This document shows, piece by piece, positions 11,176 through 20,316 of a DNA stretch of 64,000 nucleotides. The notes beneath the pieces are model-generated. The model ran no database searches. It saw only the letters and a list, made by a program, of their open reading frames with translations, and was not told where the DNA came from. Every line of letters begins with the position of its first letter. Within the stretch, counting starts at the first letter, position 1. This stretch comes from Diaporthe sp. PMI_573 (taxonomy: Eukaryota; Ascomycota; Sordariomycetes; Diaporthales; Diaporthaceae), in the NCBI GenBank assembly GCA_021399435.1, contig JAJTUP010000004.1:1612001-1676000 (forward strand). Reading direction: 5' to 3'. The translations under genes were made by a program, and so were the position numbers.

Positions 11176-12321
11176 TCATGACCCATGCAGCCTCAAGACC
11201 CTCACAGCATTCCCGCCCATGACCCCCTTCGCCTTCTCCGACCCTTCACCAAGCGCCTTGTTCACGGCCTCAGCATTCATGCCCACGCTCTCCCACTCCC
11301 CGTCCTCGTCCGTGCCCAGGGGCGGGAAGAACGGGTGGTCCGTCCCGAACATCAGCCTGTCCGCCCCGCCGCTGGCCTCGATGGCCGCGTTGAGGCCCAC
11401 CTCGCTGTAGATGACCGCGTCCAGGTACACCTGGCTCCTGAGCACGTCCCACACCGTCCGCCTCTGCGGTGTGACCTTCCCCTCGCGCACAAGGTGCCCG
11501 TCGTGCAGCACGCAGCTCTCGATCCTGCCCGCGAGGAACGGAAGCGTCCCGCCGCTGTGCGCCAGGATCATCTGCAGGGCAGGCACCGCGTCGAACACGC
11601 CCGCCAGGTACATGCGGGCCACCGCGATGGTCGTCTCCATGGGGAACCCCAGCGCCAGCGGTAGCACGTGGCCGTACTCCTCCGAGGCCCGCGGGCCCCA
11701 CACCTCGTTGGGCAGGCCGTAGTGCGGGTGTAGGAAGATGGTCAGCCCTGCGTCGGCGAGGGCCTGGAAGATGGGAAGGAGGTTCGCGTCGTCCAGGCCC
11801 TTGCCCAGGCCGGAGGTCCCCAGGATCACGCCGCGGCAGTAGTCCAGCCCCTTGAGTTGTGTAATGGACTCCTGTATCGTGGGCAATGGTGCGGTCAGGG
11901 GCAGTGTGCCGAAAAAGAAGAGCCGTCCGGGATGGGCAGCGCACATGTCGCTGAACTCCTTGTTCACAGAGGCCGCAAATGGCCCGGCCTCAGACGGGTC
12001 TAGGAAGTCCAGCCATGGGTTCGCGAGTGAGATGACAGATATGTCGATCTTGTGAGTGTCCATGAAATGTATTTTCTGCGCCAGTGACGAGTAGTGCTTG
12101 GTCAGTGGCCGCCCCGGTGGTTTGGCCGATGCATCATCGGCACCGGTGAGGGACGGCACTTCGGCCTCGAGCAGGATCAGGCGCGGATCCGGCGAACTAG
12201 CAAACTTCCGGACCAGAGGGATGGTGGACCGTGACTCGAGGATCTGGACATAGGAAGGAGGGTACATGTGGGTGTGGATGTCCACCACCTTTGAAGGTGA
12301 TGGTGTTGAAGGATCGGCCAT
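11176..12321 (-). CDS. Uracil-5-carboxylate (isoorotate) decarboxylase, IDCase, amidohydrolase superfamily, 381 aa
   Basis: Zinc-dependent non-oxidative decarboxylase that converts 5-carboxyuracil to uracil, the last step of fungal thymine salvage. It is intronless. I start at 12321 (MADPSTPSPS) rather than 12 codons upstream because this places the metal motif DIHTHMYPPSY at residues 14-24, as in the characterised Cordyceps enzyme that I recall. Other superfamily blocks: FLHPHYGLPNEVWGPR, GFPMETTIAVARMYLAG, LAHSGGTLPFLAGR and MFGTDHPFFPP (metal Asp). The protein closely follows IDCase along its length, more than the related ACMSD or gamma-resorcylate decarboxylases. It is divergent from the thymine 7-hydroxylase gene across 586 bp, which makes the IDCase reading much stronger. 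Confidence 0.93.
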   Translation of the reverse strand: MADPSTPSPSKVVDIHTHMYPPSYVQILESRSTIPLVRKFASSPDPRLILLEAEVPSLTGADDASAKPPGRPLTKHYSSLAQKIHFMDTHKIDISVISLANPWLDFLDPSEAGPFAASVNKEFSDMCAAHPGRLFFFGTLPLTAPLPTIQESITQLKGLDYCRGVILGTSGLGKGLDDANLLPIFQALADAGLTIFLHPHYGLPNEVWGPRASEEYGHVLPLALGFPMETTIAVARMYLAGVFDAVPALQMILAHSGGTLPFLAGRIESCVLHDGHLVREGKVTPQRRTVWDVLRSQVYLDAVIYSEVGLNAAIEASGGADRLMFGTDHPFFPPLGTDEDGEWESVGMNAEAVNKALGEGSEKAKGVMGGNAVRVLRLHGS

Positions 12322-12907
12322 AATGTGTGTGGTCTGATTGCTCCAATGAATGAGCAACTGACTGGGCTGGCCAAATTGCAGTGAATCAGCGAGTGAGAGA
12401 CAGGACAGATAGTTTATTAGTATGAAGAGAAGAAACTCGCGACCCCGGATGTGCTGCCGGAAGGATCGACAGGAAGGGAAAGGCTACCCCGCGGGCCCCT
12501 CCTTCTATCTTCCTCTTTCCCACGGGCAGGTCTTATCTCGACCTCCCAGGGGCGCCTGGTCAACCGGCCGAGTTCTTATCAACGTTGACCATTGTCAAAG
12601 GAATTTGGCACTAATAATGTGTAAAACCTGATCGATTGGGCTGTATCGAGTCTCGGCTCTATAACCGTCGAATGTCATTCTTATTCGCCTGCCCTTTAGA
12701 GCCGCCTCGTGAGCCGGAGACTGCCGCGCTCACTCCGTCCAGTCTTCCGCTTTAAAGTTCGAGGCCCGCGCGGATGTGGCCGCGTGACACCGTTCAAACT
12801 AACACGAGTCTGCTTGACAATCCAGAACCTACAGTCTATTTGTTCGGGCACACTCCACATTGCCATTCACCGATAGGCCTGTCGCCGTCTCGAGTAACAC
12901 AGACATC
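12322..12907. promoter_or_regulatory. Shared divergent promoter of the thymine salvage pair, with four HGATAR motifs
   Basis: A 586-bp region that must drive both genes. HGATAR sites (the consensus of AreA/NIT2 nitrogen regulators) are at 12407-12412 and 12871-12876 on plus, and at 12532-12537 and 12575-12580 as CTTATC, with a correct flanking base for the minus strand. Chance alone would give about 1.7, so the excess is modest. Nitrogen control is plausible for a pathway that recycles pyrimidines but is inference. Confidence 0.55.
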
Positions 12908-14031
12908 ATGGAGAAAGCCGCCGTTGACGAGCAGGGTCTCATGATCCCGGTGCGTGAGTGCTGGTGGTTTGGCCTCGTGGCCCAGAATGCTGAACCTCTC
13001 ATCAGTTGATCGACCTGTCCAAGTTCCTGCATGGAGACGCCACCCAACGTAAAGAGACGGCGAAGGCAATTCTGAGTGGCTTCCAGAATGCGGGCTTCAT
13101 CTACCTTAAGAACCTGCCAATCTCAACTGAGACGCGTAAGCATGTCTTCGGCACCAGCGCCAAGTTCTTCAACGGGCTCAGTCAGGAGGAGAAGCTGGCA
13201 CTTGGATGGACCACTCCCGAGGCGAATAGGGGCTACTCTGCCCCGGGGCGCGAGAAGCTCACCCTGGTCGAGGAGGAAAATGATGTGGCCAAGTTGAAGG
13301 CCAATGCATCCGACATCAAGGAAAGCTTTGAGATTGGTCGCGAGGGCGACCCGAGCTACCCAAACCGGTGGCCGGTCGAGAAGGCTGGCTCCGCGGTGGA
13401 CGGGTTCAAGTCAACGATGCTGGACTTCCATGAGCAGTGCAAGCGCATCCACGTGGAGGTCATGCGTGCCATCGCCGTGGGTATGGGTCTAAGTGAGGAT
13501 CATTTTGACGACTTCGTCGACGTCGGCGACAACACCCTGCGGCTGCTGCACTACCCAGCCGTCAAGAGCGAGGTTTTCAAGGTTAACCCAGGCCAGGTCC
13601 GGGCGGGCGCGCACTCGGACTATGGCAGCATCACGCTGCTTTTCCAAGACGGCGCGGGCGGGCTGCAGGTGCAGAGCCCGAACGGGCAATTCGTGGATGC
13701 GACGCCGATCGAGGAAACCTGTGTAGTGAATGCGGGTGATCTCCTCGCGAGATGGAGCAACGACACCATCAAGAGCACCATCCACCGCGTGGTCGAGCCG
13801 CCAAGGAAGACTGATGAGCACCCGGCCCGTTACAGCATCGCGTGAGTCCCTTTCCCACAGTCCCTCTCGAGAGTCCTGAGACTGACTCGCCTCTGTAGAT
13901 ACTTCTGCAATCCCAACTTCAAAAGCCATATTGAGGCCATCCCTGGCACGTTTGCGGCAGAGACGGACAAGAAGTATGCCGGTATCAATAGCGGGCAGTA
14001 TCTGGTGCAAAGGCTCACTGCAACGTATTGA
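12908..14031 (+). CDS. Thymine 7-hydroxylase (thymine dioxygenase), Fe(II)/2-oxoglutarate-dependent, 336 aa
   Basis: Oxidises the thymine methyl group in three steps to 5-carboxyuracil, the substrate of the neighbouring decarboxylase. Exons 12908-12949, 13006-13841 and 13899-14031, GT-AG introns. The start MEKAAVDEQGLMIP joins to LIDLSKFLHGD and matches the Neurospora enzyme I recall (333 aa) from its first residue. Iron ligands are His217, Asp219 (AGAHSDYGS) and His274 (STIHRVV); the 2-oxoglutarate-binding Arg289 is in ARYSIA. Family-diagnostic blocks PEANRGYSAPGREK, DIKESFEIGRE and LRLLHYPAVKSEVFK are present. The general isopenicillin N synthase-like fold has many members, but near-complete agreement with thymine 7-hydroxylase plus the divergent IDCase gene make this specific call strong. 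Confidence 0.94.
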
Positions 14032-14363
14032 ATGGAAGTTTATAGATCCAAGCGAGATCAAAGAAATGTCTGTCTAGTCGCTGAGATGTATCAGAGAACA
14101 AAAGTTGTTGCAAATTTACAAGACCGTTTGATTGACTTGGCTGGTCGAGGGTTATGTAATTCTGGCCGTACGTTTGAGCCGTAGTTTTCACTGTATTTTA
14201 GCACGATCGTAATCTTCGATAAGCCATCCAAATAACTAATTGCCTTCTCTCTTCAAACCTCGACTTTACCACCTCAACCAACCAACGACTCACTCCTAAT
14301 ACAAAAGCCATCACCCCGAACCACCATATCTCCCCGACGTACTCGCAGCCACACGATTCCAAA
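14032..14363. other. Spacer between thymine 7-hydroxylase and the J-domain gene
   Basis: Short tandem spacer with the hydroxylase 3' end and the leader of the next gene. The last about 100 bases are pyrimidine- and C/A-rich, as is usual before fungal start codons. Nothing else is seen. Confidence 0.5.
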
Positions 14364-15203
14364 ATGAGCGAAAACGCCAGCGTGGAGCTGCTGGCCGCGG
14401 CCAAAGACGCCGCGGCGCGCGGCCTCGACTGCTACGCCCTGCTGGGCATCGACCCCTCGGGCGACACGATCACGCGCGAGTCGGCGCAGCGCGCCTGGCG
14501 CAAGCGGTCGCTAAAGTACCACCCAGACCAGACAGGAGACAAGTTCGACAAGGACAAGTGGGAGGAGTTCGGGCTGGCGCGGGACATACTTGCGTCGGAC
14601 GAGGCGCGGGCCGCGTACGACGGGGCGCGGACGGCAGCCTTACAAAAGGCGCGCGAGAAGGATGCCATGAACGCGCGGCAGCGGCGGTTCGTGGAGGAGC
14701 TGGAGGAGGCGGAGGGCCGGAGCCGGCGGGCGCAGGAGGAGGGCGCCGCGAGGCGGGAGGAGGAGGAGCGCGAGAGGGCGACTAAGACGGCTGAGGGCCG
14801 CAGGATCGTCGAGGAGAGGCAGAGGCTTGTGCGGGAGGCCGAGGAGCGGGAGAAAGCGCGCAGGCAAGCGGACGACGAGGCGATGGACGACCGGATACGC
14901 GAGCTGCAGGATAAGATTGCGGAGAAGACGAGGCGGAGGGAGGAGAAGAGGGCGAGGAGGGAGGGGAGGAAGGGTGGTGCTGCCGAGGAGAAGAAGCCCG
15001 AGGCTGAGCCTGAGCCTCGTCGCGCTGCTGAGCCGAAGCACACCTCCGATGACAAGACCGTACCGATACCCCGGAGAGATGTACCGAAATCGGGCGACCC
15101 GGTCAGGTTCTGGGAGACGCAGTGGCCCAAGACGAGGGCGAGGCTGAAAGCGGCACAGGCTGTGAAGGAGCAGAGGATGAAGGAGGCGGGCATGGCGGCT
15201 TGA
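14364..15203 (+). CDS. J-domain protein with coiled-coil C-terminus (Cwf23/DNAJC17-like), 279 aa
   Basis: Single-exon gene. An N-terminal J domain spans about residues 22-90 (DCYALLGIDPS... with His53-Pro54-Asp55, the Hsp70-activating HPD). It is followed by a long charged helix rich in Glu, Arg and Lys (about 95-210), a strong coiled-coil candidate, then a basic/acidic linker and a C-terminal VRFWETQWPKTRARLKAAQ helix. This order (J domain, then coiled coil, no Gly/Phe or zinc region) is that of the spliceosome-associated Cwf23/Cwc23/DNAJC17 class, so a nuclear splicing co-chaperone role is reasonable. I do not see a clear RRM, which full DNAJC17 proteins carry, so the subfamily is less certain than the J domain. 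Confidence 0.82.
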   Translation: MSENASVELLAAAKDAAARGLDCYALLGIDPSGDTITRESAQRAWRKRSLKYHPDQTGDKFDKDKWEEFGLARDILASDEARAAYDGARTAALQKAREKDAMNARQRRFVEELEEAEGRSRRAQEEGAARREEEERERATKTAEGRRIVEERQRLVREAEEREKARRQADDEAMDDRIRELQDKIAEKTRRREEKRARREGRKGGAAEEKKPEAEPEPRRAAEPKHTSDDKTVPIPRRDVPKSGDPVRFWETQWPKTRARLKAAQAVKEQRMKEAGMAA

Positions 15204-15708
15204 GAGGAAAGGTAGTTGCCCGGGAGTCCGCATACTTTTTGTCATGATACCCACACAAGATTGAGCTAACATGATTGCTCTCTTCAAGACCATCCGTCCG
15301 TCCGTACCGTCCAACACACCTGAGCCTCAGTAACAGGTGTCAAAGAGACAACTGCATAGGTGAGACGTAGCTATGCCGTGCGTAAGATTTGCCTGAATGC
15401 TCCCATATGGCCTACAGAATCCATTGCAAAGGTAAGAAGCTCGTAGTTGTAAGCACATTGGCGGGAGACGGCTCTGAGCGCAGGCTCTACGTATTGGTTT
15501 GGCGGAGATATGGCAATTGGAGCCGCCGAGTAAGGCCTACTTCACACCATCGTAAATACGCAGGTATTACACTTATCGGCCCTCGATATTGTAGCAACTT
15601 GCGGTACAGGCGCAACCATTCTACATGGTCTCAAAGTCTATATCAATGCCTATTATACACGTTTCAAGACCGAATTTCGAACACTGGACGGTCAGGTCAG
15701 ACCATTTT
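15204..15708. other. Convergent 3' spacer, J-domain gene / CAF17
   Basis: About 500 bp between two convergent stop codons; expected to hold both 3' UTRs. No gene or repeat recognised. Confidence 0.5.
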
Positions 15709-16980
15709 TCAATGCTTCTGCTGTTCATCCAACCTCTGCCTCAACCACTCCGGAACGAAAGCCTTGATCTTAACCTTAAAGGGGTCCTGTCCGTCCTCAC
15801 CCGCCTGACCTTCCATAACAAACTCGTCTGCAGGGGTATAAGAGCTCGCAGCCGGCTCCCCCGGTAGCACCACGTCCGTCATGATCTCCAGCCGACACAG
15901 CGCCAGGCCGACGTTGCCCACGCCCTGCAGCCACTTGCCCGCGCTGCGGCCCCTCTTACCCAGCCTCCCGATGCTCGTGTCAGCGGGGAGGGCGGAGGCC
16001 GCCGTTGACTGCTGCGCCGTGCCGTCGTCCCCGGCTGGGAGGTACTCCAGCTGCCGCGGCTGCTCCTCCCCCTCCGCACCGTAGATCATGACGGGAAGGA
16101 CCCGCTTGCGCACGATGCCTTGGTGCTTGGTGCGGATGGTCAGCTCCTGGCCCACGTAGCAGCCCTTGCGGAAGTCGATGCCGCCCATGACGTCCAGGTT
16201 GCCCTCGAGAGGGAGCGCCTGCTCCCGGAGCAGCTCGGACTGGCCCTCGGGCACGCCCATGAGGTACCTCCTCACGCGGTAGACGTCCTCGTCCGCCGCC
16301 CTCTCAAGCTCCACCGCCGGTTCCCGCCCGGCCTCGGTGAGAATCCGGTGGCCCAGCCCGGGCGCCCTGGGGTCCCTCAGGTGCACGAGCTGGTGGGGGC
16401 CAGCCTCGCCTGCGACCGTCGCGCCGCCGCCGTGGTCGTCCCAGCCGTGCCAGACCGTGACCTCGCCCTGGTCGAGCAGGCGCACGGCGAGCTTGGCGCG
16501 CAGCTTGTAGCGCTTGATGTGGCGCTCCAGCCTGGTCGCCTCGGCCGCGTCGACCTCGATCAGGAAGCTCTCGCCGGGGCTGCCGCGGGGGTCCCGGTAG
16601 ATGAAGACATCGTGCAGCACGCGGCCCTTGGCGTTCAGGAAGGCGCCGTAAGAGCCCGCGCTGCCGGCACTGCTGCCATCGATGCTCTCGCTGCCGGCGG
16701 GCGGGAGGATGTTCTGCGTGATGACGCCCTGCAAAAACTTGGGGCTGTCCGGACCGGAGACGGAGATGAGGCGCCTGGATGAGAGTGCGACGAGCCCCGA
16801 GGGTGGTGGCGGTGGTGGCAGCGGGAACCGCGCGGGGGAAGTTGATGAAAATGGATGAGCTCTTCGGGGCCGCGCGACGGTGGCTGCTGCTGCAAACCTG
16901 CAGGCTGAGCAGATGAAGCTTGGCGCCGCTGGTGGTGAGTGGCCTATGCGCCTGGGGACGATGTTGCCTCGAGGCCGCAT
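15709..16980 (-). CDS. CAF17: Mitochondrial iron-sulfur assembly factor CAF17/IBA57, 423 aa
   Basis: Folate-binding YgfZ/GcvT-fold protein needed in mitochondria for maturation of [4Fe-4S] clusters (aconitase, lipoate synthase). It is intronless. The signature KGCYVGQELTIRTKHQGIVRKR is present with the conserved Cys, after ISVSGPDSPKFLQGVITQNI (N-terminal block) and GRVLHDVFIYRD. I choose the Met at 16980 because it begins a basic, Ala/Ser-rich presequence (about 60 residues, with R-R-A-H-P-F-S-S) typical of matrix targeting. The frame is open further upstream to 17133, with in-frame Met codons at 17049 and 17133 (predicted 446 or 474 aa), so the true start could be earlier. A proline run (8 of 9 residues) links the presequence to the domain. 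Confidence 0.92.
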   Translation of the reverse strand: MRPRGNIVPRRIGHSPPAAPSFICSACRFAAAATVARPRRAHPFSSTSPARFPLPPPPPPSGLVALSSRRLISVSGPDSPKFLQGVITQNILPPAGSESIDGSSAGSAGSYGAFLNAKGRVLHDVFIYRDPRGSPGESFLIEVDAAEATRLERHIKRYKLRAKLAVRLLDQGEVTVWHGWDDHGGGATVAGEAGPHQLVHLRDPRAPGLGHRILTEAGREPAVELERAADEDVYRVRRYLMGVPEGQSELLREQALPLEGNLDVMGGIDFRKGCYVGQELTIRTKHQGIVRKRVLPVMIYGAEGEEQPRQLEYLPAGDDGTAQQSTAASALPADTSIGRLGKRGRSAGKWLQGVGNVGLALCRLEIMTDVVLPGEPAASSYTPADEFVMEGQAGEDGQDPFKVKIKAFVPEWLRQRLDEQQKH

Positions 16981-18265
16981 TTTGGAAAGTCTGCCTGCGG
17001 TATCGCAAGGGTGGATTTCTGCAAGTCGACGGAGAGAAACTGCTGGCATGGGGAGCAGTTTTGAGAATGACGTCCTGCCGGGGTCCCCGGGCCTTCCGAC
17101 CCGTCTGCAATCAGATGCCCATGCAGGCAGCAACCCTGTAACGGCTCTTACTCGTTGCGGCCAGACCGACTTACACCGGCGAACCTGCCATCAGAAAACA
17201 ACACCAACACATGGGACTGCACACAATGCGAAGCTTCAAAGGATTATAAGCCAGCTGTGGCCATCACAGGTCTAAACTCTAATTATTTAAACTTGAACTT
17301 TGTAGCATCTCGGTTCTTCTGTAAAATGGGATGCTCCAACTCCAAGGTATAAAGGCTGGGGTTCTCGCAGTGCTCAAGCCATTGAGATGTACAACCAGAC
17401 AGCCAACCCAATCGCTGATGGCTCTCTTGCGGGCCCGAGTCTTCCTCACTCGGGCATTGCCGATCTCTTATTCCCTCCATCTTTGAAGCATTCCTGGCTG
17501 GTCAACGGACCTGCCCACGTGCTGCTTCTCCATCGCTGAGCTCAGACCAGGTTGGCATGTAATCATGCCCGGAGGATTAACTCGAATTTGGGCTGCAGGA
17601 TCCCCAAATCTACCTCACAAGCACTGGAATCATGTTCTCAGCGAGTCACTCATCATGGCCTGTCGAAGCATTGGTTGGTACCTAGGTACTCTGTGCCTAT
17701 TGCGACGGACCCTAACCCACCTGTGCACTTGGAATAATTGCTGACCGTCCAATGAGCTTTCAGACCACCCCGTCCTGTGATTGGACAGTATCTTTCTGCC
17801 ATTGTTCACTCTTCCCTTTGGATTGTTTGATCCATTCAATTGTCTGGATGACTGGAAAACTGGTCTGATTGTTGCCAACGGCAGAATGGACAAGGTGGAA
17901 GCTCGTGCCTGGACCTCGAGAGCCACAGGGCTCAGTCAATCTGGTCGATACTCCTGTGCAGTAGTCAACTTCGTCTTGGCCACACCCAGTTGCCCAATTT
18001 GGAACCAGGCAGACACCTCACTTCTTTCTTGTCTTTCTTCCACTACAACCCGACTTCTACACAAACTACTCTTTCAATACTGTCAAAGAGCATCTCTTCT
18101 CTCTAACTGTACTCGTCCTCGGCACGTTTGCGCTGTGCGCATGTCTTGACGACCCCGACAGCCTCTCTCATCAAATCGGCCAGTTCTAAACGGCTTCAAA
18201 GTCACCCCAGCTTCTCACCATTCACTCACCCGACGCTCTTCAGGGGCTCACAGCCACCCTCCACC
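16981..18265. other. Divergent promoter region, CAF17 / charged nuclear-type protein
   Basis: About 1.3 kb between two divergent starts. The right half is rich in C/T and is likely the leader of the gene starting at 18266. In-frame open sequence extends upstream of both starts, so UTR lengths are uncertain. No RNA gene or repeat found. Confidence 0.5.
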
Positions 18266-20316
18266 ATGGCGTCAACCCCAGACGTCTCTGACCCTCCAGA
18301 TCACCCCTCCTCCTCTGTCGGCTCGACCATGTACTCTGGCAGTGATGGTTCTGACATACACTCCCGCTCTCCTCGGGGCCGTTCTTGGTCGCGCGAGAGT
18401 AGCCCCGGCCCCGACCCTCTCATCATTGTCCAAGGTGACGATGTCAACGACTACATGAAGGAACAGCGCCTCTTGGCTGCCAACCGCAGCGCAAACCAGG
18501 GCGATGCAGTTAGTCACCCCTTTCCTCATGATTTCAGTCTCAACCATGGCGATTCTGCTTCCAACGACGGCAACGGTGAGGACATGACCGACGAGGAGTT
18601 CTTTGCCCAGTTCGGCGAGGTGGGTGTGCCGGAGTGGGCAAAACAACCCCTCGATGCCGCGCCACAGGTTCAAGGCGACGGCGACGGTGACGTCCTCATG
18701 GACTTGAACGACGAAGACATTGCAGCGCAGCTCGAAGCTGAAACCCCAGCAGAAGATGACGACCTCATGATATTGAACGTCGAAAGCCTTGGAGCGCAGC
18801 CCGCAGCTGAACCCCCGGCAGAAGATGAAGACGAAAACCTTGAAGCGCAGCTCGACGCTAAAATCATGGCAGAAGAAGACGACTCCATGAGCGAAGCGGT
18901 TCTCCAGAGACAGCTCAACAAGGAACTGTGGGCAGAAGCCCGCCAGGAGAGGCGCCAGAAGAGGACTCAGAAGAAGGGTAAAGTGTATGCACCACTCAAG
19001 GCTACTTTTCAAGGGCCAATGCGGATCGCCCCTGAGAATGAGGTTCTAGAGATTTCATCCGACCAGGGAGACGATCTGACTGAACCTACTGAAGAGGAGC
19101 TCGAGGCCGCGCTCGAGGCCGAGCTGAATGGAGGCGATGCTGCCGGTGGAAACCCCAGCAATATCAGTGGCACACTGTCGGTAATGTCGACGCTCCGCTC
19201 CAAAATTGACCCATGCACAGTGAAGAGCTATCCCAAGAAGCAGTCCAAGAAACGATCCAAGACGCAGTCCAAGAAACAATCCAAGACGCAGTCCAAGAAA
19301 CGACTCAAGACGCATGCAAAGACGAATGCCCCGAAGTCCAAGTCTCGGACCAAAAAACCTGCTCGAGGAAAGAAACAGAAACCTGGGCCATTGGGAGCTC
19401 GTGTTGGACGCAGCAAGCCCCCACCCATGCGCAGGACGGACGACCTGCCAGTGCTGTACCATCGTCAGGATCCAATCAACTGGACTCCTCTGAGGAAGGC
19501 CATCACTCTGAGTATGTAACACCCCGCCCACCCTATGAAGTCCCTATCTCCCCGTCTCGCTCTGTGGAGCCTTTGCTGATGATGAATACTCAGGCACGCG
19601 AGTCGATCTGAACCACTGCTACAAGTCACTGGGCCTTGACGTCGGTCGAGGAAAAGCAGTGTACGAGGACCTGAAGGCATACCTGCGGATCCCTGGCAAT
19701 TCTGTCGACCTCTCCGCCAAGAACGTCAGCAACAATGACGCCAAGAGAATCATGGCCAGGATCGCCCACACGCTCCTGGTCAACCAAGGCTGGGGCCAGA
19801 AATACTTCAACCGGCCCTCTCTGGCGTCTGGCTGCAAGTACATCCCCTTTGATGCCAACTCGACTGAGTAAGTCCCACTTCCACCCGTATCTTGCTATTT
19901 CTTTCTATACTTTGCCGCAACCAAGACTATCAGCCCGCTAACGTCTTCGCAGGGTCTTCCTCGAGTTCACTTCCCTCGTCTACAAGGCTATGAAACTTGA
20001 AGAGAAGCGGAAGAAGGGAAAGGCCAAGCAGCAGGAGGAGAAGGACGCGAACGCCGTCGTCCAGCACCAGACGTCCCAGGAATTCGCCGCCACGACGTAC
20101 CACTCGCCGCGTGCCGTCGCCCAGCCCCTGCTGTCGCCTGCGCCCGCGCCCGCACCCCCGGCGCCAGTTCCCACTGCTCCGCCGCGGCCGCGGATGCAGG
20201 CGTTCGTCAACGGAACGATCGTCGCTCCTCGTTCCGTTGCGCCGTGCCAGCTCAATGGCAGTATCGACCCGATATTGGCGCGGGCGCTTGGTTTGATTCG
20301 GGCAGCTAGGAACTAA
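18266..20316 (+). CDS. Unrecognised charged, repeat-bearing protein, probably nuclear, 627 aa
   Basis: No family recognised. Exons 18266-19511, 19594-19867 and 19953-20316; both introns are GT-AG (GTATGT and GTAAGT donors) and keep frame. The start is the first Met after an N-terminal frame without a good context; the frame is open back to 18128. The layout: a Ser/Pro-rich disordered start, an acidic middle with three imperfect AQ-E-(A/P)-AED units (about residues 147-208), a lysine block of three exact-length 8-residue repeats (QSKK-x-x-KT, residues 326-349, DNA 19241-19312) running into more basic sequence, and a compact region over exon 2 (LNHCYKSLGLD ... LVNQGWGQKYF ... GCKYIPFD) that looks folded. 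A Lys/Glu helix and Pro/Ala-rich tail follow. The basic block could be a nuclear localisation signal. Role unknown. Confidence 0.72.
19241..19312 (+). repeat. Three tandem 24-bp units coding lysine-rich octapeptides
   Basis: Units begin at 19241, 19265 and 19289, each CAGTCCAAGAAACGATCC-like and 24 bp long, differing at two or three positions. They encode QSKKRSKT, QSKKQSKT and QSKKRLKT. Recent slippage or unequal crossing-over within a coding repeat is the simple explanation. Confidence 0.9.

Noticed and set aside
16981..17133. Earlier CAF17 start codons at 17049 and 17133
   Set aside because: In frame, but the added sequence lowers the quality of the targeting peptide; kept only as an alternative.
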